A stretch of DNA of 64,000 bases from Chionoecetes opilio (Eukaryota > Arthropoda > Malacostraca > Decapoda > Majidae), in contig JACEEZ010017948.1 in assembly GCA_016584305.1 (NCBI GenBank), positions 180,275 through 244,274 of the forward strand, written 5' to 3'. The position numbers were made by a program, and so were the translations under genes. Positions 46,451-57,975 of this stretch are shown piece by piece. Each line of letters opens with the position of its first letter. Position 1 is the first letter of the stretch. The notes beneath the pieces were generated by a model, which worked only from the letters and a program-made list of their open reading frames with translations, was not told where the DNA came from and did not search any database.

Positions 46451-47065
46451 CAACACAACTGGGTAAATACACACAGTGACACAGCACACACGTTCTATCC
46501 TGTTTTCCCATACAAACGAAAACAATGCATGTCAATTTGTTCCCACAGCTCTTCATGATCATATGATTAATTTGGGTTTTTTTCTTATAAATAGTGTTAT
46601 TCCTCTCTTATAATCTATAGGTCTATTTAGCTGTCATGAGTTTGGGCCTTATGCTTTTGTCTTTTTTAATGTTTTTCTACAATACCCTCCCGAGTTTTCA
46701 CGCTATCCAGTTTCGCGATCCTCGAGTTTCGCGCAGAGGTCGTAATTTCTTACCATCCCAACTCTCGCCCATTATCTCCCCGAGTTTTGCGCTGCTTCGT
46801 AACGTAGGGACACATCTTACTACCGTTGGCGTCACGGCGCTGCCTTAGACCAAGGTTTGCCAAGTGGCCTTTTTTTCAACCAAATTCTGGAAATTTGGCC
46901 GTAAACATTTTTGTTTGGCCGTAAAAATTGGAACCTTATGGCCAAACCATTTGGCCGAATTCTGGTCGAAATTCGTAAGAAAATACAATAACGTTTACAA
47001 TTTGCAAACTGACCTCTATCTCACCTGCGTAGCTGCAATGAAATATTTTTGAAGAGCAATATATA

Positions 47066-47118
47066 TAAATACGGAGAACCTCATTTAACCGGCATTCAAA
47101 ACAACGGCACTAATCGAC

Positions 47119-47149
<31 letters not shown>

Positions 47150-47774
47150 CCGGGCCTCCAGCAGAGGACCACGGGCTAGCTTGACCCCGTCAGGGGAATC
47201 CTGTGAAAAAAGAGAGGAGGGGTGTTCGTGCTGCTGGCGTGCGACACGAGGACTGGTTTGTCCATCCTAAACGAGGAGTGGGGGGGTAGAAAGGGGCACT
47301 CAGCAGGATAACCCAGGAAATTAATTAGGTAGTATAATTATTTCAAAAACTGAGAAATCGGCAGAAATTTAGTTCAAATTTGGCGGGGTACGCGGGGTTG
47401 GCAACCCTTTCATCCCATTCACTGGTAACCCCGGAACTCTCTTCCTGTTTCTATTTTTCCACTTTCCTATGACTTACATCTTTTCAGAAAAAAAGAACCC
47501 AAAACACCTCCCGAAAATAAATTGGCTCACCCCCTCTTTTTTATTATTATTCCCCTTACTGTCTTCTTTATGGGACTGGCAACTAAACGGGCTTTGTGTT
47601 ACCCATTTTTGTTGTGCCCTTGGCCATTTCCTTGTGATGTAAAAAAAAGAAGAAAAAATTTATTGGGATTTTGGGCGATTCCATAAGAGTAACTCTCAAA
47701 CAAACGGCAAAATGAGTTTATCCGGCATGCGCTCCCCCCCCGAGGGTGCCGGATAAGAGGTTTTCCTGTATTGC
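47066..47774 (+). mobile_element. Tigger-like MITE, copy in the second direct repeat
   Basis: Left end GGAGAACCTCATTTAACCGG (one base missing) and right end ...GAGGTTTTCCTG then TA. Same as 44,676-45,382 apart from indels and a longer poly-T at 47,121-47,149. Confidence 0.75.
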
Positions 47775-47775
47775 A

Positions 47776-48480
47776 ATTGACTGAGCTAAAAGGGGCCCGT
47801 TTTTTAATAGTCAAATTCCTTCCGAAACTGTTCCTTGTTGGTGTAGTGTGTTGGGAGTACAAGACATCAACAGAAAAATGTATCATTAATCACACGGTAC
47901 TTCAGTAACCGTCACAAGCAGGAAGACACACCACCTGCTGTTGTTGCTGAAAGAGATAAAGATGATCTGTTTCAGTATGATAATGTAGCCCCCGAGGATT
48001 TGGGCAACAAATTTGAAGGCTTTGCGCTAGCGGACCATGCTCCAGAGTAAGGATATTAAATGTCAATGATTTTTCGTCTTTTTTTTTCTAGAGTTTCCAA
48101 TACAGTTTGTATCCCATTTTTTTGTCTTTACAGGAGCATTCATACCTTATATAGCAACAAAACGAACAATTTAAAGGTATTTTTAGGACCGCCGGACAAC
48201 TTTGTCGATTAACGGACTGGACCAGGCATTTGTCCGGGACTCTGACTCTGTCCCCCCGGACCTCGGATTTTGACCGGCAAATCCGATATCCGGGAAATGA
48301 AGGTCCGGGAAAACGAGGGTTGTGTGTACTTCATATCTGCAAGGGTTCCGTGTGTCGGTCAGGCCTGTTTAAACCACACTGCCTCTACAAAGTCTGAGGT
48401 GCCTGAAAAATTCATAAGTCCAAAGGCAAAGGCTTATGTAATGGTTCAAATAGCCTAGAAAACCGCTGGCCAACCAGTAT
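47776..48480. other. Right-arm sequence with a Tigger-like end, no gene
   Basis: 48,190-48,335 mirrors the Tigger-like terminal sequence of 36,540-36,690 (ATCCGATATCCGGGAAATGA, AACGAGGGTTGTG). The rest has no recognisable content. Confidence 0.45.
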
Positions 48481-48482
48481 AT

Positions 48483-48548
48483 CAGTTTGGTCTAGTGGTA
48501 CCGTGCCCGCCTGTGGTGATGCGACTTCGAAGGCGGGATGGATTTGAG
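48483..48548 (+). repeat. tRNA-like sequence (SINE head?)
   Basis: TTGGTCTAGTGGTACCGTG resembles a tRNA A-box region and GGATTTGAGCTCCACC a degenerate B box. Spacing fits a tRNA with GCCCGCCTG in the anticodon-stem area. The acceptor stem does not pair, so it is not a functional tRNA; more likely the head of a tRNA-derived SINE. Mirrored at 36,300-36,400. Confidence 0.5.
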
Positions 48549-48689
48549 CTCCACCATGGTCAATACATAAAAATGGGAAATCAGATTTATTCCCCGCTTT
48601 TGATTTTACTACCCTGTTTGTTCATTTTGGAAAGATTTTTTTTAAAGGGGTTAAAAAAGGGGGAATTTGGGGCCCCCGGCAGTATAGCT

Positions 48690-48800
48690 CCACACACCCC
48701 CCAAAACCCCCACACCCACCCCCACCCACCCCACCCCACACACCCAGACAACCCCACCCCACCCACTCCCCACCCAGCCCTCCCACTCTTAATCCATCTA
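48690..48800. repeat. (CCCACA)n-type low-complexity tract
   Basis: Counterpart of 35,690-35,835. Confidence 0.85.
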
Positions 48801-49044
48801 CCCACTCCAGTCATCCACCTACTAGTTAAAAAAAAATAAAGGTGGATATGGTATACTTTTTTTTTTATAAGTAGATATAAGGTATAAGTTATTTTTTTTA
48901 TACTTGTTAACAATTAGTGGGAACGGAAGCAGACCTGAGTGCGGTTTATGATACAAATGATCATAGCGCTTCCTAATAGCGTGCTTGTTCTAATGGAGAT
49001 AGCTTTATTTTGCGAAGAAAAAAAAAAAAAAAAGTATCCTTGTG

Positions 49045-49700
49045 GTTAAAGTTAGGTTAGGTTTCATTAAAACCTATAGGTTAAGTAGGTTTCTTAAAAC
49101 CTATAAGGTTAGTTGGGTTTTCTTTAAAAACCCCTATAGGTTAGTTGGGTTTTTCTTTAAAAACCTAAAAGGTTGGGTTGGGTTTTCTTTAAAACCTAAA
49201 AGGTTAGGTTGGGTTTTCTTTAAAACCTATAAGGTTAGGTTGGGTTTCATTAAATTTTTGGGGGGGGGGGGGGGGGGGGGTTTGCGCAAAATAAAACTAT
49301 CTCCATTGCAAAAGCACCTATTGTAGGCCAAGAAAAAATATTTTGATGTCTTTTAAAAAACGCGAAAAAACCTCGCCCATTATTCCAAAAAGTTGTTTCG
49401 TAGTCTATATAAAAACCATAGTCGTTTCTACACTCGCTCAGAGTTGAACTTGACTCTAGTTATAAAAACGAAAACCAGGTAGTAAAAAATACTAAAAATC
49501 AGTTACAAACTAATACTTTCAATTCAATATCCCTAATTAAGAAGGTTTTTTGATTAGGCCAAAAGGTTTTTATTCATTTAAATTCCTGTAATCCCGAGAG
49601 TGCTTCTATGGACCAGTGGCCCGCGCCGTACCCGTGGCCGCGGCGGTACGGGGCTGGCGCCGTTATAGTGGACGAGAACTGCGCGTTCGCTCATTGGTCG
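49045..49700. repeat. GGTTAGG array, poly-G and R2 repeat, right arm
   Basis: 31-bp units with AAAACCTATAAGGTTAGGTT occur at 49,050-49,255. A 22-base G run (49,259-49,280) and R2 (GCGCAAAATAAAACTATC, TTGTAGGCCAAGAAAAAAT) follow. Complement of 34,850-35,470. Confidence 0.7.
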
Positions 49701-49759
49701 ACACACCACACTCGGGGGGCTAACAAATGCAAATCTTAGCCTCTCGCTTTACCACATAC

Positions 49760-50030
49760 ACCACACCTGTCCCCTACACACCTGTACGACCTCGCAACAC
49801 CTGTCACTACACCCTGTATGGCCTCGCAAGACACCTGTCACTACACACCTGTACGCCTCGCAACACCTGTCACTACACACCTGTACGGCCCCGCAAAAAC
49901 ACCCGTCACTATACACCTGTAGCCTCGCAAGACACCTGTCACTACCCCACCTGTCACTACACACCTGTACGGCCTCGCAAGACACCTGTCACTACACACC
50001 TGTACGGCTCGCAACACACCTGTTGTCTGT
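49760..50030. repeat. GC-rich minisatellite, right arm
   Basis: Units CGCAAGACACCTGTCACTAC / ACACCTGTACGGCCT, about eight copies. Complement of 34,498-34,775. Confidence 0.85.
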
Positions 50031-50209
50031 GTATCACCGTAAATAAATGACTTGGAAGGTTCGACGATGCACTAGGTTGGAAGTTTAGTAGTAGGGTAGG
50101 TGTTAATAGTAGTTGTAGGTGGTAATGTATAGTAGGTGGTAATAGTAGTAGTAGTAGGTGGTAATAAGGCTATCACATGCCGCAGCCAACCCCAGCCACT
50201 GCCTGGCCG

Positions 50210-51190
50210 GCCATGTATTTGTTTTGGTTATGACAAGATGGCGGCTGGTGACTTCAGTATCTCGGCTACAGCTAGCCCAGATCCGCGATCCATGTTATAT
50301 AGATCAGTGGTCCCATCCCATGATGATATAAAAAAAAAATTAAAAATTAATACTACGGCAGTGCGAAGCAGAGCGGGGTTTGTGGGCGGGTCAGGCACCC
50401 CCCACACCTGTAAACAATCATTTATTTCCACCAAAAACTATTCCCGTTTCAATTCAATACACTTCAGGAAAACAAAGTTTCGGTCTCAAAATCACGGGAT
50501 GCCCTAAACCGAAAATTTACCCAATCATTTTGTAACACCAGTTATGAGTTGCTATGTCACCTCATTCATTCAACTTCATCCATATTAAACCGACGGTCGG
50601 TCTTCATGGTCAAGTTTTACCTACTAAAAGATACGCCTTAGAAATTCATTAAAGAGAGACAGATACATTTGAGTTCGTATTGGACTCGCATGTTCGACTC
50701 CTGAATAATACAAGGACAAGAAAATAGAGAACGTGCAAAGCAACACATCAGCATAAAAAATAAATGGTAGGTTTGAGAAGTCAAGGTCGTCATTATTCTA
50801 TCAATCACATTAATAAGGACAAGTATAAATGAATTACAAATGACATGTAGAATAACTCAATAATAACATCGGTATCAAATTCGGTAAAACTGCAATTTTG
50901 TACAATACTCCTATTGACCAAAACTCTCCTAACATAACTGAGGGAGATTACCCCCTCCAGACCCCCCTAGTTCACTATCCTGACCTGGGCATGAATTACG
51001 TAACCTAATCTCACTCTGGGGTTTAGCCCCCTAGACCCCCTTGTGATATTTTTTTATTTCCGACGACTGTATTAGGGGTTAGAAATACGGCAAATGATCA
51101 AATCTACAAGTTGAGAACGATTATAACTACGTGCCTTGTAATGCATTAAACTGCAGCAAAACCTCAAATTTTATTAAGATGGCTTTAACA
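50210..51190. repeat. Dispersed repeats R3 and R1, right arm
   Basis: R3 (about 50,216-50,520) includes CAAGATGGCGGCTGG and CATGTTATATAGATCAGTGG. R1 (about 50,880-51,190) includes CTCCTATTGACCAAAACTC and GTGCCTTGTAATGCATTAAA. Non-coding. Confidence 0.65.
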
Positions 51191-51339
51191 ATGGGTATAT
51201 TTTTACTCTAGGACCAGAATTCTCTACACAATTGGGAGTATGGTTTCTGTTTACCTTAATGAATTCTAAGAAACTCTGGACCGTGAAACTCTGAGTTTCC
51301 ATCGTATATCACTACTTTCGGAGGAATGTTTTTAGCAGG

Positions 51340-51806
51340 AAGGAAAGTAAGGAGGAGAAGGAGGAACATCAGATGCCTTTGAGATAGGTGTGGGGGTGCA
51401 TCAAGGCTCAGTTCTCAGTCCTCTGTTGTTTGTGGTAGTGATGGAAGAGGCCACTAAGGTATGCAGAACAGGAGCTCCATGGGAGCTACTATATGCAGAT
51501 GATTTAGTCCTGACAGCTGAGACAAAAGGAGAAAGTTGAGAGGAGATTTATGATTGGAAGCAAGCAATGGAGAGAAGAGGTCTGAAGGTGAATATATCTA
51601 AGACGAAGATGTTGGTAACAGGCAAGAAAATATAGCAAAATATACAAGTGGGAAGGTTTCCCTGTGGACTATGCGGTTGTGGAGTAGGAATAAACTCTAT
51701 TCGATGCAAGGAATGTGACAAGTGGTGCCATAAAAGGTGTTCGGGACTAGGAAACCTGAATGGGGTGGTAGATTTCTGCTGTCCAGTGTGCAGAGGTGGC
51801 GTCTGC
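51340..51806 (+). pseudogene. LINE fragment: RT palm followed by a PHD-like zinc finger
   Basis: The first part reads DAFEIGVGVHQGSVLSPLLF, then PWELLYADDLVLTAETKGE (51,370-51,540), the RT palm with the catalytic YADD box; one frameshift near 51,535. The frame at 51,648-51,806 encodes FPCGLCGCGVGINSIRC, KECDKWCHKRCSGL and FCCPVCRGG, a cysteine/histidine finger with PHD-like spacing. An RT followed by such a finger is known in one group of invertebrate LINEs. Upstream RT and endonuclease are missing, and the fragment abuts the 5' end of LINE copy C. Confidence 0.75.
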
Positions 51807-54710
51807 CCGTCGAATCACTCCTGGGATCAACCTGCGAAGGGTTCTTCGTGTGGGCTCGTGGAACGTTCTGAGCCTCTCAGACGATCATCGACTATCTCTC
51901 CTATCGGGCGAGCTCAGTAGGCTGAGGGTGATATAGTGGGACTCTCTGAGACGGGGAACCCTGGCAGTGGCGAGACTAGCAGTGGGGGTTACACTACTAC
52001 TGGTCTGGCATGAGCAATGGTCACCGTGAACAGGGTAGCTTAGGCATCTCCAGCAAACTGCAGCCGTCGTTGTTGAGGTTACTCCGGTTGATGAGCGTAT
52101 AATCGGGTGAGGATAAAAACACACTCTGGGTTTCATTCTCTTGTTGCAGTGTACGCTCCTACCGAGGTGCGTAAAACTGGAACGAAGGAGATGTTCTACC
52201 CCAAACTCGACTCTGTATTAGACCAGTGCCCCCCTCGGGACACACTCATTGTCTTGGGGACTTCAATGCTACTACTGGCACTGTGAGAGATGGCTACGAG
52301 TTATGTATTGGTCCCCATGGCTCCGGTACCAGAAACACCAACAGTTCTCTGCTTCTGAACTTTGCAAGGTCCAGAAGGTTGAGAATTGCAGGTTCTTGGT
52401 ATCAGAGACCAGAGCTGTACCGCTTGACATGGTATAGTAATGCCGGAGGGGTAGCTAAGGAGATCGACCACGTCCTCGTTAGTACTCGTTGGAGGATACC
52501 CCAGAACTGCAGGGTTTACCGGAGTGCTGAGTTCTTTGGAACAGATCACAGACTTGTTGTTGCCACACTTAAGCTTCATGTCAAGTCCAGAAGAATCTCA
52601 AGAGGTAACCATACTGTGTTTCATCTTGAGAAACTGAAGGACTTGACATGTGCTCATGAGTATGCGGTGGCAGTCTCAAATCGATTTGATGTGCTCGGTG
52701 CCCTCGGGGACCCTGTAGAACTGTGGGATACCTTCAAACGTGAAACTCTACAGGCTGCCAAGGTGTGTATTGGGGAGCGCCCGAGGTCAAGGCGTGGTTT
52801 TGTCTCGATGGAGACGCTGGAGAAAATTGAGGAGAGTCGCGCTGCCAGGCTGGCTGGGAACCAGGACCAGCACAGGGCTCTGTCACGCCGGACTATAACC
52901 CTCCTGGGGAGAGACAAGGAAAGGTATGGCAGGAGTCTTGCTGAGGATGTCGAGGGTCATTTGAACTCTAATGACCTCCGACCCGCCTACCGAGCCCTGA
53001 AGAAGCTCCGTTCCAAGTCTCCATCTCGGGCGAGTGCTATTCGAACAGCAGATGGGCGCCTCGTGTCGGACATGGATGGGCAGATGGCTCGTTGGGCAGT
53101 TGTTCACGGTGGACCCTCCAACTGAGCAGCTTCACACCACTGGGTTACAGGCAGTGGATGCCGATCCTCCCATTGACGAAACCGCACCCTCTCTTGACGA
53201 AGTCAGAGAGGCTGTAGCAAAGTTGAGGGGTGGAAAGGCAGCTGGTGTTTGTAATATCAGTGCGAAGCTCCTCAAAGCTGGGGGTGAGGCCATGATCCGC
53301 GGGTTGCATGCTGTCCTGACTGCCATGTGGCAATCAGGTACCATTCCTCCTGACTGGAAAAGGGGGCTGGTCGTCCCTATCTGGAAAGGGAAAGGGGACC
53401 GTCAGGACTGCAACAATTATCGCGGTATTACACTGCTCAGCGTGCCAGGCAAGGTGCTTGCCCATTTATTGCTGACACGGATTCGCAGTCATCTGCTGAA
53501 GCATCAGAGACCTCAGCAGTCTGGGTTCACACCTGGTAAGTCAACAACGGACTGTATCCTAGCGCTTCGTGTCCTGGTGGAACGCCGACATGAGTTTCGA
53601 CAGGGGATGCTTGCAGCCTATGTTGATCTCAAGAAGGCGTTTGACTCAGTGCATCACGAGTCACTCTGGGATCTTCTGCGACTTCGCGGGATTCCTGCAA
53701 GGACTATTAGTTTGATAACTGGTCTGTATTTTGGGACTGAGAGTGCTGTGAAGTGTGGGGCAGATGTATCCAGCTTCTTTCCTGTGAATACAGGAGTGAG
53801 GCAAGGGTGCGTCCTTGCCCCATCACTTTTCAACGCTTGTATGGACTGGGTATTGGACAAGGTTGTAGATCAAAGTGATTGTGGAGCATCCGTCCGGCAC
53901 CCAAGATCACTGATCTTGTTTTTGCCGATGATGCAGTAATCTTTGCTGAGTCGCTGGAGGTCCTGGTGATGGCTCTCGAGGCGCTGCACGAGGAGGCAAA
54001 GCCTTTGGGACTTGAGGTCTCCTGGCTTAAGACCAAGGTCCAGGTGTTTGGAGACTTACTAGATGAAGCAGTACAGTCTGTTCATGCGTGCGGCGAGGAC
54101 ATTGAGATCTTGGAAAGTTTTACATACCTTGGTAGCGCAGTCCATAATGACGGTGGTCACGTCAAGAGTCTTACGGCGATTGGCATAGCCCACGGTGTTT
54201 GGACCTCGCTCAGCGGAGTATTTGGCGTTGTTGGTACCTGTGCAGGAGGACAAAGATCCGGATCTTCAAGTCGCTTGTGATCCCTGTCTTACTCTATGTG
54301 TGAGACATGGACACTAATAGTGACTTGAAAAGACGAATCAATGCCTTTGGTAATAAGTGTGTTCGCAGAATCATGGGTTATCGCTGGGATGATTACGTGT
54401 CAAATCAGCGATTGCACCGTGAGACTGAATCGAGGCCTTTTACCTGCATAGTCCGTTCAGCGCCAACTTCGGCTATATGGGATGTGGCACGCTCCTGAAC
54501 CGACTTCCCACCCGTTTGTATCTGTAAAGAAATCCGCGTGGAAGAGCCAAGGGGGCGCCAACGACGGCTCGTGGCTTGGGCAAAGTTGATTTTCTTGTCG
54601 AGAGCGGGCTTAGTGTGGGAAGGAGCCGCATGGGAACTCGCGCGTGGTGACCCCCGGGAGTGGCGTCGTAGGGTGGGCGAGGCGAGGCGACGCGCCCCCC
54701 GGCGTATGCC
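51800..54710 (+). pseudogene. RTE-like LINE, copy C (endonuclease plus reverse transcriptase)
   Basis: Nearly complete but frameshifted. Endonuclease (about 51,840-52,620): GSWNVLSLSDD-like start, VAVYAPTEV, LGDFNATTGT, IDHVLVSTRW and GTDHRLVVATL, the APE-type active-site blocks. Linker to about 53,125. RT (53,034-54,280): NYRGITLLSVPGKVLAHLL, SGFTPGKSTTDCILALRVLV, AYVDLKKAFDSVHHESLW, NTGVRQGCVLAPSLFNACMD, and FADDAVIFAESLEV at 53,921 after a frameshift near 53,890. C-terminal block (54,307-54,700): RRINAFGNKCVRRIMGYRWD, SNQRLHRETESRP, then PRGRQRRLVAWAK. It would copy its RNA into DNA at endonuclease nicks. Breaks near 52,200, 53,100, 53,890, 54,280 and 54,470 inactivate it. It is cut near its 3' end by the hAT element at 54,711. 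Confidence 0.9.
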
Positions 54711-55025
54711 ATGGGCGGATCCAGGGGGGGTGACAGGGGTGACTAGTCACCCCCCTATTTTTGGAATAGCAATGTTTTAACACAGAGGAAATTGTTTTTT
54801 TTGGTCTTTCAGATACACCAAGAAGAGTTCGAAACGTCATCAAAAACCATGTCCTTGCTTTTGGTCAGTCTCTAGCAGCCACAAACAAGGCCATGGCTTG
54901 CAATGATTCCATCGTGCCTTCTTATCTAGACGTTATAGATTGGTATCTGGTATGCAACGTATGGGCGGGGGGAGCTGGATTTATATATTATCAATTTATT
55001 TCAAAGTTGAGCGTACGTTTAAAAA

Positions 55026-57746
55026 ATGGACAACCCAAGGAAGAAAACACGTCGCCAAGGAACCCTGGACGCTTTCATTAAAAAGCCTAGTTCCAGTGAA
55101 GGTACGACAACGTCTGAAGCTCCTGAGGCGATTGATATGGTCACGGAGCCAACGGCAGAACACACAGAACCGATAGCTCCAAGAGAACTTCAAGCTCAGC
55201 ATGGTGCTGTTGCGAATTCTGTTTCTTCTGATGGTACAGCGACAGTCGTCGCTGTGGCATCCTCGACAGTTGAAGTGAGCATCTAATCTCTGGACCGAAG
55301 AATGCTCGGTACACCAGTAAAACAGTTCAGACTGAGTTGATGTAGCTGCCGACTTGTTCCGTGACTACTTTCGAAAATGCCTTGAAAAACACCCTCACTT
55401 TGCAATCATCGCGGATGAAACAACATCACAAGGCCGTGAGGTTTTGTCAGTATGCATTCGCCTACTCGACTTCCTTGCTGATCCATCCAAACCAAAAAAG
55501 CGTGAAGTGCTGATAGACATATGCGACTTTGAACGTGCGACTGGACAGGCTATTGCCAAGGCAATTCAAAAAAGCCTTGCGAGAAATAAGATCAGCATTG
55601 CTGATTGTAAAGGCTGATTCACACTGGCGTTTTCTCGTCATTTTTATCTGACGAGAAGTCGGTCTCTTGCGGGCTAGTGCGGAGATTACGTTCACACACG
55701 CAATTCGTTTCGGGAGACAAATCTTCTTCTTCTTCTTCTTCTTGTGACCTTTTCTGCTTAATATCGTCAAAGACATTCTACGTTGTAGTGTCTTTGGTAT
55801 CGCTTTGTAGGTCGTCTGTCAAGCTCGTGCTGACGACCAGAGTCGTCCCTGACTTCCCGTGCCTGGTCAGGGGTCACGTCGCACTACAGGGGCTAGGGGC
55901 TAGTGGCTGGCTTGTGTGTATTTGGCACGCGAAAGATAAGTTTTCGCGCACTTTATTATGAAGTAGTATTGATAGTTTCATTTTTTCCTTGATATCATCT
56001 ACTAAATCAAACCCCACGTCTAACCTAACATAATCTAATTTAAACTAACAACCGTTTATGGCTAGCTAAAATGGAAAATTTTCGGTATTATATGTATCGT
56101 CATTGGCATGGGAAATTGGGATTCAAATTAAGGATGAAAAGATCTGCACGATGATGTAAGTTAAATTTGTTAGTTTTTAGTGCCCAATACCGAATTATAC
56201 CAATAATTGGGGTAATTTGGGAGAGGGTGGTGCTGGCTTCTGCGTTTATTTGAATTTGGCGCGCGAAATTCTCGTCAAGTCGGTAGATAAAGACCGAGCG
56301 ATCGGTGTGTGATTTTTTTTGAAAACTTATTGCGATCATGACACCAGCCCCAGACCCAGACCCCTTCTCGTCAGATAAAAATGACGAGAAAACGCCAGTG
56401 TGAATCAGCCTTAAGAGTCAGGCATACGACACAACTGCGTCAATGAGCTCCGACAAGAAGGGTGTTCAAGCTGAAATTTCCAAGCTTGCGCCGGATGCGG
56501 ATTATCAAGGTTGTTGTCTGCATGGTCTCAATCTTGTTATCTGCCATGCTTGCAAAATCCCATCCATTGTAAATATGATGGATAATTGCCGAGAGTTGTT
56601 CAGCTTTTTTGACTATTCACCGAAGCGACAGAGGTTTTTGGAGGTCATTATCCATGCCCTGTCTCCAGACGCAAAGAAGGTCAAGCTAAAAAAACCTGTG
56701 CAAGACGAGATGGATCGAAAGGCATACCGCCTTCGAAACAATCTTAGAGCTGAACGAATACATTGTCGTCACTCTCGATGAAATATGTCAACCCACAAGC
56801 CACAACTGATGAGAGATTCTATCCGCACAATGAATAATGGAGCTGGGACACAAATACCAGGACTGCAGCCAATGATCTACGGCCTACGATGGCGAGCTTT
56901 GGTCATATTGTCACTTCGTGGTGTGCAAAGGACTGCTGGAACCTATGCGACCACTGGTTACATCGCTACAAGGTAGACTGATGGAGGTGTACTTTGGGTT
57001 TCAGAAGATCTAAGAGGTAAACCTTTCGTATGTGGACATCCGAAAAGGGATCGACGAGTGGTTTCAGCATATGTACGTGGAAGTACTAGCTCTAGCTGAA
57101 AAAGTTGGGTCTACTGAGCAACGGCCAAGAGTATGCGCTCGACAAACAACGAAACAACTGCCCATCTGAGTCCGTAGCCGAATATTGGAAGAGGACTGTA
57201 GCGATACCATTCCTTGACGTGATATGTAGTGAGATGAAATCTCGGTTCAGTCAGGATGAAAGGGCGCATTATGAGCTTTGTGCTCTCATTCCTGAGGTAA
57301 TCGTGAAACAGAGCACTGCCGAAGTGAAGGAGCTGGGTCAATGCCTTCTGGTGAAGTGGAACCACGTCATGCCGCTCCCATCAGCCTTTCAAAGTGAGCT
57401 GCAGAGGTGGATGAATTACTGGAACCGGCAGTTGCCTATCTCCGCAAGCTCAGTAACCAGCCTTTTGACCTTCCATGCTGACGCCACCTTCTTTCCCAAC
57501 CTACGAGAACTACTGAAGATTCTAGCTGTGCTGCCACTGGGAAGCGTGGAGGCAGAGAGGTCGTTCTCGTGTTTAAGGCGTATCCACAACTGGCTCCGAA
57601 ATACGATGGCAACGGAGAAGCTGAGCTACTTGGCAGTAATCGCTATGCACGGACACGACGTACCAATCTCAAAGGCGTCTGCAACAAATCTGCAAACGAT
57701 ACATGGATCTACATCCTTGTCGAATGATGGCATCGTCGTTGTTTGA
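55026..57746 (+). pseudogene. hAT transposase (ZMYM1/DUF4371-like), broken
   Basis: Start ATG 55,026 (MDNPRKKTRRQGTLDAFIKK). The N-terminal 87 codons are low-complexity and end at a stop at 55,286. The catalytic region begins in the next open piece, 55,354-55,617: FAIIADETTSQGREVLSVCI, with the first acidic catalytic residue in ADET (55,414). It is interrupted by a MITE (55,611-56,411) and resumes as SQAYDTTASMSSDKKGVQAE and CCLHGLNLVICHACKIPSI. The C-terminal hAT dimerisation block in 57,105-57,746 has LPLGSVEAERSFSCLRRIHN. At least three frameshifts remain besides the insertion. The TTF-type finger expected between N-terminus and catalytic core is absent, suggesting an internal deletion. 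Confidence 0.85.
55611..56411. mobile_element. Harbinger-like MITE inside the hAT transposase (801 bp)
   Basis: AGGCTGATTCACACTGGCGT at 55,611 is matched by its complement ending at 56,411; about 45 bp of near-perfect inverted end continue through TTTCTCGTCATTTTTATC. TAA flanks both sides (55,608-55,610 and 56,412-56,414). Removing the insert plus one TAA keeps the transposase frame continuous (...ADCK then SQAYD...), which confirms the boundaries. Non-coding. Confidence 0.9.
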
Positions 57747-57974
57747 TGGCCGTGATGGTGATTAATTCTATCACAAAATGCCGGCGCAGTCACATTTTCA
57801 TTTTGATACTGTCAGTGCCCACTTTATGTCTGTTCTGATCAGTCAGTAATATGTAATTGGCAGCGATTACGATAGTCGGAATAATCTTCATCAATACGGG
57901 TCACTGTTTGGTCAATCTATTTTTTTGCTCACTGATCTGCCTACATTTTCGATATGAATTCATTGTCAAACAAA

Positions 57975-57975
57975 N
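57975..57975. other. Single N: probable contig join
   Basis: The inverted-repeat arm ends here; nothing after it pairs with 24,581-24,780. Confidence 0.85.

Larger units (their letters stand above)
45568..47960 (+). repeat. Direct repeat, copy 2 (starts at the N)
   Basis: Counterpart of 43,070-45,566. It continues past TGCTGAAAGAGATAAA into GATGATCTG... at 47,960, which belongs to the right arm of the large inverted repeat. Confidence 0.9.
47360..57974. repeat. Right arm of the large inverted repeat
   Basis: Reverse complement of 24,780-37,515. It ends exactly at the second N (57,975), so the distal end of the hAT element present in the left arm (24,581-24,780) is missing here. Confidence 0.9.
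54711..57974 (+). mobile_element. hAT transposon, right-arm copy (3' end lost at the N)
   Basis: The left end ATGGGCGGATCCAGG follows GTATGCC, the shortened form of the duplication seen in the left arm. It contains the transposase remnant and one MITE, and lacks the second hAT element. The right terminal repeat should lie about 200 bp beyond 57,974 but the sequence changes at the N. Confidence 0.8.

Noticed and set aside
48483..48548. Functional tRNA gene
   Set aside because: A- and B-box-like motifs are present but the acceptor stem does not pair and the mirrored copy is damaged.
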